Made by a program: the position numbers and the translations under genes. The notes beneath the pieces were generated by a model. That model ran no database searches. It saw nothing but the letters and a program-made list of their open reading frames with translations, and was not told the origin of the DNA. From positions 121,530-185,529 of the forward strand of contig DAAQ01000030.1 of NCBI GenBank assembly GCA_001701225.1: a stretch of 64,000 bases of DNA, written 5' to 3'. Source of the DNA: Bacteroidales bacterium H5 (lineage in GTDB: Bacteria; Bacteroidota; Bacteroidia; Bacteroidales; Muribaculaceae). Of this stretch, positions 57,848 through 64,000 are shown piece by piece; positions within the stretch are counted from its first letter, which is position 1, and each line of letters begins with the position of its first letter.

Positions 57848-59269
57848 GTGGAACAGGTATTCTCATACATCATCGGCCTGGGGGCCGCGGTGATGATGCC
57901 CGTCATCTTCACCATTCTCGGCCTCTGCATAGGCATCAAGTTCAGCGAGTCGCTCAAGTCGGGCCTCAAGGTGGGTGTCGGCTTCATCGGCCTCTCCATC
58001 GTCACCGCCCTGCTCACCTCGGCACTCGGCCCGGCGCTCGACAAGGTGGTCAATATCTATGACCTCCAGCTCAAGGTGTTCGACATGGGCTGGCCCGCAG
58101 CCGCATCCGTGGCCTACAACACCGCCGTGGGCGCGTTCATAATCCCCGTCTGCCTCGGTGTCAACCTGCTCATGCTCATCACCAAGACGACCCGCACGGT
58201 CAACATCGACCTGTGGAACTACTGGCATTTCGCCTTCATCGGCGCCGTGGTCTATTTTGCCTCGTCGTCGCTGACATGGGGATTCTTCGCAGCCATCGTC
58301 TGCTATATAGTCACACTTATCATAGCCGACATGACCGCCCGCAAGTTCCAGACGTTCTACAAGGACATGGACGGCATCTCGATACCCCAGCCCTTCTGCG
58401 CCGGGTTCGTGCCCTTCGCATGGGGCATAAACAAGGTGCTCGACATGATACCCGGCATGAACCGCCTCGAGATTGACGCCGAGGGCCTCAAGAAGAAGTT
58501 CGGCCTCCTGGGCGAGCCCCTCTTCCTTGGCGTTGTCGTGGGCATCGTCATCGGGTGCCTCACTTGCACCTCGGGCGCCGAGCTCGTAGACAAGATTCCC
58601 TACATCCTCGGTCTCGGCATCAAGATGGGTGCCGTCATGGAGCTCATCCCGCGTGTCACCGTCCTCTTCATCGAGGGTCTTCGCCCCATCAGCGAGGCCA
58701 CACGCCAGCTCATCGCCCGCAAGTTCAAGGGTGCCGACGGCCTCAACATCGGCATGACCCCCGCGCTCGTCATCGGCCACCCCACCACCCTCGTGGTCTC
58801 CATCCTGCTCATCCCCGTCACCCTCGTGCTGGCGGTTGTCCTTCCCGGCAACCAGTTCCTGCCGCTGGCGTCGCTCGCAGGTATGTTCTACGTCTTCCCC
58901 CTCGTCCTCCCCTACACCAAGGGCAGCGTGGTCAAGACATTCATCGTGGGTCTCGTGGTGCTCACCATCGGCCTCTACATGGTCACCAACCTTGCTCCCG
59001 CCTTCACGCTGGCAGCCAAGGATGTCTATGCAGCCACAGGTGACGCCGCAGTGGCCATCCCCGCCAATTTCGAGGGTGGCAGCCTCGATTTCGCCTCAAA
59101 TCCCCTGGCCTGGATAATCTATCAGGGCTCGGTGACCCTCAAGTGGGTCGGAGCCGCCCTGCTCGTGCTCTGCACATGCGCCCTCATGGTGTGGAACCGC
59201 ATCCTCATCATACGCAACCAGAAGGCCATGATGCACAAACACTCAGACCGCATCCAGACCACCGAATAA
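57848..59269 (+). CDS. Orphan galactitol-type PTS EIIC permease (GatC-like)
   Basis: 473 aa polytopic membrane protein matching EIIC-Gat: [29 protein letters not shown], the loop [20 protein letters not shown], and the conserved [17 protein letters not shown] and [15 protein letters not shown] segments. No EIIA or EIIB is in the operon and PTS systems are rare in Bacteroidales. It therefore probably works as a non-phosphorylating permease, here for a uronate-derived keto acid (inferred from context). GTG start at 57848, 14 nt after kduD. Confidence 0.82.
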   Translation: MEQVFSYIIGLGAAVMMPVIFTILGLCIGIKFSESLKSGLKVGVGFIGLSIVTALLTSALGPALDKVVNIYDLQLKVFDMGWPAAASVAYNTAVGAFIIPVCLGVNLLMLITKTTRTVNIDLWNYWHFAFIGAVVYFASSSLTWGFFAAIVCYIVTLIIADMTARKFQTFYKDMDGISIPQPFCAGFVPFAWGINKVLDMIPGMNRLEIDAEGLKKKFGLLGEPLFLGVVVGIVIGCLTCTSGAELVDKIPYILGLGIKMGAVMELIPRVTVLFIEGLRPISEATRQLIARKFKGADGLNIGMTPALVIGHPTTLVVSILLIPVTLVLAVVLPGNQFLPLASLAGMFYVFPLVLPYTKGSVVKTFIVGLVVLTIGLYMVTNLAPAFTLAAKDVYAATGDAAVAIPANFEGGSLDFASNPLAWIIYQGSVTLKWVGAALLVLCTCALMVWNRILIIRNQKAMMHKHSDRIQTTE

Positions 59270-59288
59270 CAAAAACCAATCATCAGAA

Positions 59289-60212
59289 ATGAAAAAGATA
59301 TTTCTCACAGTCTCACTCGTATTAGCCTCGCTCACAGCCATGGCGCAGACCGAACTGGTCAACATCCAGCGCGCATGCCATCCCGCCGACGTCAAGAACT
59401 ATGACACAGCCCAGCTCCGCGAGCGCTTCACGATGCCCGTGGTTATGACTCAGGACAAGGTCACAGTGACATATTCGATGTACGACCGCCTCATCTTCGG
59501 CGGTGTCGTGCCCGTGACCAAGACCGTAGTGCTCGAGACAATCGACCCCATCAAGAGCGAATATTTCCTTGAGCACCGCGAGCTCGGCGTCATCAACACC
59601 GGCGGTGACGGCATCGTCACCGTAGACGGAAAGGAGTACGAGCTCCACTTCAAGGACGCCCTCTACGTGGGACGCGGCAACAAGGAGGTGACCTTCCGCT
59701 CGAAGGATGCCTCGAACCCCGCCAAGTTCTATCTCAACTCGACCACAGCCCACAAGGCATACAAGACCCAGCTTATCACCATCGACGGCCGCAAGGGCTC
59801 TATCAAGGCCAACAGCTTTGCCGCCGGAAAGATGGAGGAGAGCAATGACCGTGTCATCAACCAGCTCATCGTCAACAACGTGCTCGAGGAGGGTCCCTGC
59901 CAGCTCCAGATGGGCCTCACCGAGCTCAAGCCCGGCAGCGTATGGAACACCATGCCCTGCCACACCCACGACCGCCGCGTCGAGGCATACTATTATTTCA
60001 ATGTTCCCGAGGGCAACGCCATCTGCCACCTGATGGGCGAGCCTCAGGAGACACGCGTCGTATGGCTGCACAACGAGCAGGCCATCATGTCGCCCGAGTG
60101 GTCTATCCACGCTGCAGCAGGTACCTCAAACTACATGTTCATCTGGGGCATGGGTGGTGAGAACCTCAACTATGGCGACATGGACAAAATCCAGTATCTC
60201 GAAATGAAATAA
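59289..60212 (+). CDS. kduI: 5-keto-4-deoxyuronate isomerase KduI with signal peptide
   Basis: 307 aa. The KduI body is clear: [28 protein letters not shown], and the zinc site H225, H227, E232 ([10 protein letters not shown]) and H274 (SPEWSIHAA). It carries ~20 extra N-terminal residues forming a strong signal peptide, [20 protein letters not shown]. The enzyme aligns with cytoplasmic KduI only after it. Isomerises unsaturated-uronate-derived 5-keto-4-deoxyuronate (DKI) to DKII; export to the periplasm is inferred. Third gene of the operon. Confidence 0.88.
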   Translation: MKKIFLTVSLVLASLTAMAQTELVNIQRACHPADVKNYDTAQLRERFTMPVVMTQDKVTVTYSMYDRLIFGGVVPVTKTVVLETIDPIKSEYFLEHRELGVINTGGDGIVTVDGKEYELHFKDALYVGRGNKEVTFRSKDASNPAKFYLNSTTAHKAYKTQLITIDGRKGSIKANSFAAGKMEESNDRVINQLIVNNVLEEGPCQLQMGLTELKPGSVWNTMPCHTHDRRVEAYYYFNVPEGNAICHLMGEPQETRVVWLHNEQAIMSPEWSIHAAAGTSNYMFIWGMGGENLNYGDMDKIQYLEMK

Positions 60213-60232
60213 TCGGTGCCCGGCGCAACGTA

Positions 60233-60997
60233 ATGAACCATATTAAGGAAATAATCCGTCACTCGGCCCATACGGCCGAGGTGGTGATCGAGGCACCCTC
60301 AGTAGCCACCTCGGCCCGTGCGGGCCATTTCGTGATGATAAGGTTCTCCGAAGAGCTGCCCCGCATCCCGTTCACCATCGTCGATGCCGACCCGGCAGCC
60401 GGAACGTTCACCATCATCATCCACAAAGGTGCGCGCCTCACGTCGCTCATCGACTCGCTAAAGCCAGGCAAAGAGCTGCCCAACCTGCTCGGTCCGCTGG
60501 GACAGGCCTTCGAGATACGCGACTACGGCACCGTGCTGTGCATCGGCGACGGCGAGGGGTTCGTGCCCCTGCTACCCGTGATGCACGCCCTCAAGAAAGC
60601 CGGAAACACCGTGCTGAGTGTGCTCTCGGAGTTTACCGAGCAGACATCGTGCCTGCGCGGCAACGCCGAGCAGTGGGCTGACGAGATATTGCACTCGTCG
60701 AGCAAGGAGGAAGCCATCGAGGTCATTGACCGCGTGACATCCGCACGCAAGGTTGACCTTGTGGTCATCACAGGGCCTACCGACATGCTGCGCATGATTT
60801 CGGACAAGACCCGGGCCCTCGGCATCCCCACCCGCTGCATACTCAACATGATCATGCTCGACGGCGTGGGCATCTGCGGCATCTGCCGCGTCATGGTGGG
60901 GGGACAGCGCAAGCTCACCTGCATCGACGGCCCCACGTTCGACGCCCACCTTGTGGACTTTGACCAACTCCTGAACCGCCAACGCAACTATATCTGA
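60233..60997 (+). CDS. Second NfnA/SudB-like subunit with degenerate nucleotide-binding site
   Basis: 254 aa paralogue of the protein at 49154. The flavin strand (RIPFTIVDADP) and the iron-sulfur cysteines (C215, C218 and a third before IDGPTFDAH) are kept. However, the pyridine-nucleotide loop reads CIGDGEGFVPLLP instead of CCGGGVGVAPLLP, and the MTDDGS.G.KG segment is replaced by HSSSKEEAIEV. It may therefore not bind NAD(P) normally and could serve only as an electron relay for the large subunit encoded 1 nt downstream. Confidence 0.82.
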   Translation: MNHIKEIIRHSAHTAEVVIEAPSVATSARAGHFVMIRFSEELPRIPFTIVDADPAAGTFTIIIHKGARLTSLIDSLKPGKELPNLLGPLGQAFEIRDYGTVLCIGDGEGFVPLLPVMHALKKAGNTVLSVLSEFTEQTSCLRGNAEQWADEILHSSSKEEAIEVIDRVTSARKVDLVVITGPTDMLRMISDKTRALGIPTRCILNMIMLDGVGICGICRVMVGGQRKLTCIDGPTFDAHLVDFDQLLNRQRNYI

Positions 60998-60998
60998 T

Positions 60999-62522
60999 AT
61001 GAAACGTCAGCTCACAGAACAGGAACTTGTGTCGCGCGACATGCCGTGGCGCGAAGAGCTCCGCAAGAGCCACAGCACAAAGGAGCGCACGGCCCTGCCG
61101 CGCGCAGTGATGCCCGAGCTCGACGCAGCATACCGCATCCACTCTAACGAGGAGGTCAACCAGGGCCTCTCGATCGAGCAGGCCGTCGTCGAGGCGCGCC
61201 GCTGTCTCGACTGTCCCGACCCCGGGTGCATGAAAGGATGTCCCGTGGCCAACCACATCCCGGCGTTCATCAAGAACGTCGAGCGCCGCCGCTTCGCCGA
61301 GGCGCTCGAGGTGCTGTCGCTTACCACGGTGCTTCCCGCCGTCTGCGGACGCGTATGTCCGCAGGAGAAGCAGTGCGAGGCCGGATGCATCTACAACAAG
61401 ATGAAGAAGCCCCCGGTGGCCATAGGCAATCTGGAGCGCTTCGTGGCCGACTTCAACCGCGAGATGGAATGTCAGAACCGTGCCGAAGGTATCGACACAG
61501 AGGCTTCCGCGCCACTGAAGAGCCCCTTCTTTGCCGGAATCAAGATAGCAGTCGTAGGCTCGGGTCCCTCAGGGCTCGCGTTCGCGGGCGACATGGCCAA
61601 GCGCGGATATGACGTCACAGTCTTCGAGGCGCTCGACCGTCTCGGCGGAGTGCTCAAATACGGCATCCCCGAGTTCTGCCTCCCCAAGGATGTCGTCAAC
61701 GCCGAGATTGCCAAGGTCGCAGCCCTCGGGGTCAAGTTCGAGAAAAACAGCTTTGTGGGTACCACACTGCCCTACGACGAGCTGAGGGCTCAGGGATTCA
61801 AGGGCATCTATGTCGCCACAGGTGCCGGAAAGCCCAGGTTCATGGGCATACCCGGCGAGAACCTGCCCGGCGTGATGACCGCCAACGAGTACCTGATACG
61901 CTACAACCTTGTGCGCAACGAGATATACGGTCAGAACGTGATGTCGCTGCATCGCAAGCGCGTCGCCGTCATCGGTGCCGGAAACACCGCCATGGACGCC
62001 GTGCGCGCCGCACTGCGCCTCGGAGCCGAGAAGGCCATGATAGTCTATCGCCGCAGCGAGGACGAGATACCGGCACGTGCCGACGAGGTGCGCCACGCCC
62101 GCGAGGAGGGTGTCGAGTTCCTGACACTCCACAACCCCGTCGAATATCTTGCCGACAGCGACGGAATGCTCCGTGCCATGCGCCTGCAGCGCATGGAGCT
62201 GGGCGAGCCCGACGAGTCGGGCCGACGCACTCCGGTCGAGATACCGGGCGCAATCGACGAGGTCGAGGTAGACCTCGTGGTGGTCTGCGTAGGCTATCTC
62301 CCCAACCCGCCCGAGCTCACCGAAGAGCTTGTCATGTCTGGCAAGGGGAAGATTCTCGTCGACGAGGCATCAGGCAAGTCATCGCAGCCCTCGATATATG
62401 CCGGAGGTGACATCGTGCGCGGAGCCGCCACCGTCATCCTGGCCATGGGCGACGGACGCCGAGCCGCCAAGGCGATGTCCGAAGCCTTCGAGCGCATCAT
62501 CTCGAACACCACACTCGGATAA
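60999..62522 (+). CDS. Second NfnB/SudA/GltD-like large subunit
   Basis: 507 aa paralogue of the protein at 49945. All cluster cysteines are present (CLDCPDPGCMKGCP; CGRVCPQEKQCEAGC), as are the FAD motif VVGSGPSGLAFAG and the NADP motif VIGAGNTAMDAVR, so the large subunit looks functional. A ~15-residue insertion (RAEGIDTEASAPLKSPFF, about 165-182) separates the cluster and FAD domains. Its place in the uronate operon suggests supply of NAD(P)H to KduD or disposal of reducing power; inferred. Confidence 0.88.
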   Translation: MKRQLTEQELVSRDMPWREELRKSHSTKERTALPRAVMPELDAAYRIHSNEEVNQGLSIEQAVVEARRCLDCPDPGCMKGCPVANHIPAFIKNVERRRFAEALEVLSLTTVLPAVCGRVCPQEKQCEAGCIYNKMKKPPVAIGNLERFVADFNREMECQNRAEGIDTEASAPLKSPFFAGIKIAVVGSGPSGLAFAGDMAKRGYDVTVFEALDRLGGVLKYGIPEFCLPKDVVNAEIAKVAALGVKFEKNSFVGTTLPYDELRAQGFKGIYVATGAGKPRFMGIPGENLPGVMTANEYLIRYNLVRNEIYGQNVMSLHRKRVAVIGAGNTAMDAVRAALRLGAEKAMIVYRRSEDEIPARADEVRHAREEGVEFLTLHNPVEYLADSDGMLRAMRLQRMELGEPDESGRRTPVEIPGAIDEVEVDLVVVCVGYLPNPPELTEELVMSGKGKILVDEASGKSSQPSIYAGGDIVRGAATVILAMGDGRRAAKAMSEAFERIISNTTLG

Positions 62523-62591
62523 TCCCTCACGTTACCCAAAAAACAGAAAAAGTCAACAACCATAATATTAACCCTAATACCTTATCCTACA

Positions 62592-63611
62592 ATGAAAGTA
62601 GTTACCTTAGGCGAGATCATGCTCCGCCTTTCACCCGCAGGGTGCAGCCGCTTTGTCGAAGTCGACAACTTCAACGTCATCTGGGGCGGCGGCGAGGCCA
62701 ACGTGGCCGTATCGTGTGCCAACTATGGCCATGACGCCTATTTCATCAGCAAGCTTCCCAAGCACGAGATCGGCCAGGCTGCAGTCAATGCCCTGCGTCG
62801 CTATGGCGTGCACACCGAGCATATCGCCCGCGGCGGTGACCGTGTCGGCATCTACTATTGCGAGACCGGCGCCTCGATGCGTCCCTCGAAGGTGCTCTAC
62901 GACCGCGCACACTCTGCAATCGCTGAGGCTGATCCCGCAGATTTTGATTTCGACGCCATCATGGAGGGTGCCGACTGGTTCCACTGGAGCGGCATCACCC
63001 CCGCCATCTCTGACAAGGCTGCCGAGCTCACCAAGCTCGCCTGCGAGGCTGCCAAGCGTCACGGTGTCACCGTCAGCGTCGACCTCAACTTCCGCAAGAA
63101 ACTCTGGACCAAGGAGAAGGCTCAGAGCATCATGCGCCCCCTCATGCAGTACGTTGACGTCTGCATCGGCAACGAGGAGGACGCAGAGCTCTGCCTCGGC
63201 TTCAAGCCCGATGCTGACGTAGAGGGCGGCGAGACAAACGCCGAGGGCTACAAGGGCATCTTCGAGGCCATGGCCAAGGAGTTCGGCTTCAAGTATGTCG
63301 CATCGACCCTGCGCGAGTCTTTCTCGGCTACCCACAACGGCTGGAAGGCCATGATCTATGACGGCAAGGAGTTCTACGAGTCGAAGCGTTATGACATCAA
63401 CCCCATCATCGACCGCGTAGGTGGTGGCGACTCGTTCTCCGGCGGCCTCATCCACGGCCTCCTCACCATGCCCACCCAGGGCGAGGCCCTCGAGTTTGCC
63501 GTTGCCGCATCGGCTCTCAAGCAGACCATCCCCGGCGACTTCAACCTGGTATCAAGAAAAGAAGTTGAGACCCTGGCTGGCGGCGATGCTTCCGGACGTG
63601 TACAGAGATAA
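62592..63611 (+). CDS. kdgK: 2-keto-3-deoxygluconate kinase (PfkB family)
   Basis: 339 aa ribokinase-family sugar kinase phosphorylating KDG to KDPG. N-terminal VVTLGEIMLRLSPAG and GGGEANVAVSCANYG (substrate side); C-terminal RVGGGDSFSGG with the catalytic base D280. It ends ...GGDASGRVQR. The codon use fits the neighbours, so the gene appears complete. The KDPG aldolase expected next is not seen; different DNA begins shortly after the stop. Confidence 0.9.
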   Translation: MKVVTLGEIMLRLSPAGCSRFVEVDNFNVIWGGGEANVAVSCANYGHDAYFISKLPKHEIGQAAVNALRRYGVHTEHIARGGDRVGIYYCETGASMRPSKVLYDRAHSAIAEADPADFDFDAIMEGADWFHWSGITPAISDKAAELTKLACEAAKRHGVTVSVDLNFRKKLWTKEKAQSIMRPLMQYVDVCIGNEEDAELCLGFKPDADVEGGETNAEGYKGIFEAMAKEFGFKYVASTLRESFSATHNGWKAMIYDGKEFYESKRYDINPIIDRVGGGDSFSGGLIHGLLTMPTQGEALEFAVAASALKQTIPGDFNLVSRKEVETLAGGDASGRVQR

Positions 63612-63646
63612 GCTTTTGTGAACAGAATAGTGTAAAAATAAATCGA

Positions 63647-63676
63647 ACTCACCTGTGTGGTAACATACAGGTGAGT
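63647..63676 (+). terminator. Hairpin after kdgK
   Basis: ACTCACCTGT (63647-63656) is the exact complement of ACAGGTGAGT (63667-63676). No T-run, so termination is uncertain. It may be the last host sequence before the foreign segment. Confidence 0.4.
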
Positions 63677-63688
63677 CAGACTGTAGAC

Positions 63689-63716
63689 AAAGCTCCTTCC
63701 TGTGAGGGAGCTTTTC
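63689..63716 (+). terminator. Terminator-like hairpin inside the foreign segment
   Basis: AAAGCTCC (63689-63696) pairs with GGAGCTTT (63707-63714), in a T-rich context (CTTTTCTTG). Confidence 0.5.
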
Positions 63717-63761
63717 TTGTGTCATGACTGCAAAAATTATGTACTTACAAGCATATAAGAA

Positions 63762-63806
63762 GTAGTGAAAATGCCGTATTTACGGGACTTTTCACTACTT
63801 TTTTGG
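63762..63806 (+). terminator. Hairpin with T-run just upstream of the transposase promoter
   Basis: AAGTAGTGAAAA (63762-63773) pairs perfectly with TTTTCACTACTT (63791-63802), with CCGT/ACGG inside, then TTTTTT. It would block read-through transcription into the transposase. Confidence 0.65.
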
Positions 63807-63836
63807 TATAATGAAAGTATCAAAATAAAGGCGGTG
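63806..63836 (+). promoter_or_regulatory. Sigma-A-type extended -10 promoter and Shine-Dalgarno of the transposase
   Basis: TGGTATAAT (63806-63814) is an extended -10 element. A purine-rich AAAGGCGGTG lies about 7-15 nt before the ATG at 63843. Both are unlike the TAnnTTTG promoters without Shine-Dalgarno used elsewhere in the window. Confidence 0.6.
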
Positions 63837-63842
63837 TTTCCT

Positions 63843-64000
63843 ATGATGACACAGAATGCAGATAAGAAAAGAGAACAGATTCAGATGTTCTGCATGGATG
63901 ACCTTGTTCCGCAGGATCATCTGCTGCGCCTGATTGACCAGGCAATCGACTGGAGTTTTATCTATGAACTTGTGATCGATAAATACAGTGCAGACAATGG
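63843..64000 (+). CDS. IS1182-family transposase, N-terminal fragment
   Basis: 52 codons are visible, beginning MMTQNADKKREQIQMFCMDD and continuing LVPQDHLLRLIDQAIDW, SFIYELVIDKYS. This is the N-terminal DUF772-type segment of IS1182/IS5-superfamily transposases as found in Clostridia. The gene runs past the window end. Which of two adjacent ATGs is used cannot be told. Confidence 0.75.
   Translation, partial: MMTQNADKKREQIQMFCMDDLVPQDHLLRLIDQAIDWSFIYELVIDKYSADN

Larger units (their letters stand above)
63680..64000 (+). mobile_element. Left part of an IS1182-type insertion sequence of Firmicutes character (truncated by window end)
   Basis: From about 63680 the DNA becomes AT-rich, with Firmicutes-style signals (TATAAT, Shine-Dalgarno) and a transposase N-terminus. 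The exact left boundary and target duplication cannot be fixed from one end; the region 63680-63720 is a guess. Confidence 0.5.

Overview
The window comes from a gut Bacteroidales genome, most likely Muribaculaceae. The family is inferred from the gene families, from the Bacteroidetes -7 promoter element TAnnTTTG (often with TTTG 20-21 nt upstream), from T9SS-like C-terminal sorting domains and from the scarcity of Shine-Dalgarno sites. Coding DNA is GC-rich and dense, with many start/stop overlaps (ATGA, TGATG, GTGA). No rRNA, tRNA or CRISPR array was seen.

Layout. 1-16850 is housekeeping: a truncated secreted protein, purN, cca with an esterase, a candidate small RNA, cls, nadE with a DAACS symporter, a DUF2807 repeat protein, clpC with a DUF2007 protein, then dgt, a TPM-domain protein and an AGCS symporter. 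16932-21335 is the parA-parB-DUF5683-mltD cluster. 21362-25846 holds a cyclophilin, yccF, an rluB-type pseudouridine synthase with a long disordered N-terminus, and asnS. 25950-29564 is a large secreted rhamnogalacturonan lyase. 29643-30336 looks like a GNAT toxin with a 52-residue antitoxin. 31105-38067 makes Kdo/lipid A and other envelope glycans (waaA, lpxL, kdsB, GT9, an alkaline-phosphatase-fold transferase, GT4).

38083-43593 is the accessory stretch: a TPR/membrane regulator whose composition changes inside the gene, a small DUF3244-like protein, a broken ORF, and about 1.8 kb of non-coding DNA flanking one secreted FISUMP-type protein. That DNA is packed with short GC-rich hairpins. 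Several two-hairpin modules recur as inverted copies, with paired substitutions that keep the stems. It is the most novel-looking part of the window.

43594-48207 is a second glycan cluster (galactofuranosyltransferase-like GT, GT2, acetyltransferase, LtaS-like enzyme). 48302-54747 carries an Rpn-family nuclease behind an operator-like palindrome, an NfnAB/SudAB-like oxidoreductase pair, a TolB-like protein, floA and a PHP phosphatase. Class III fbp (minus strand) follows.

57039-63611 is a uronate catabolic operon: kduD, an orphan galactitol-type EIIC permease, a kduI with an apparent signal peptide, a second NfnAB-like pair whose small subunit has a degenerate nucleotide-binding motif, and kdgK. 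With the pectin-type lyase at 25950 this suggests unsaturated uronates are isomerised in the periplasm, imported, reduced and phosphorylated. The last ~320 bases switch to low-GC Firmicutes-type sequence with the start of an IS1182-type transposase, either an insertion or an assembly junction.
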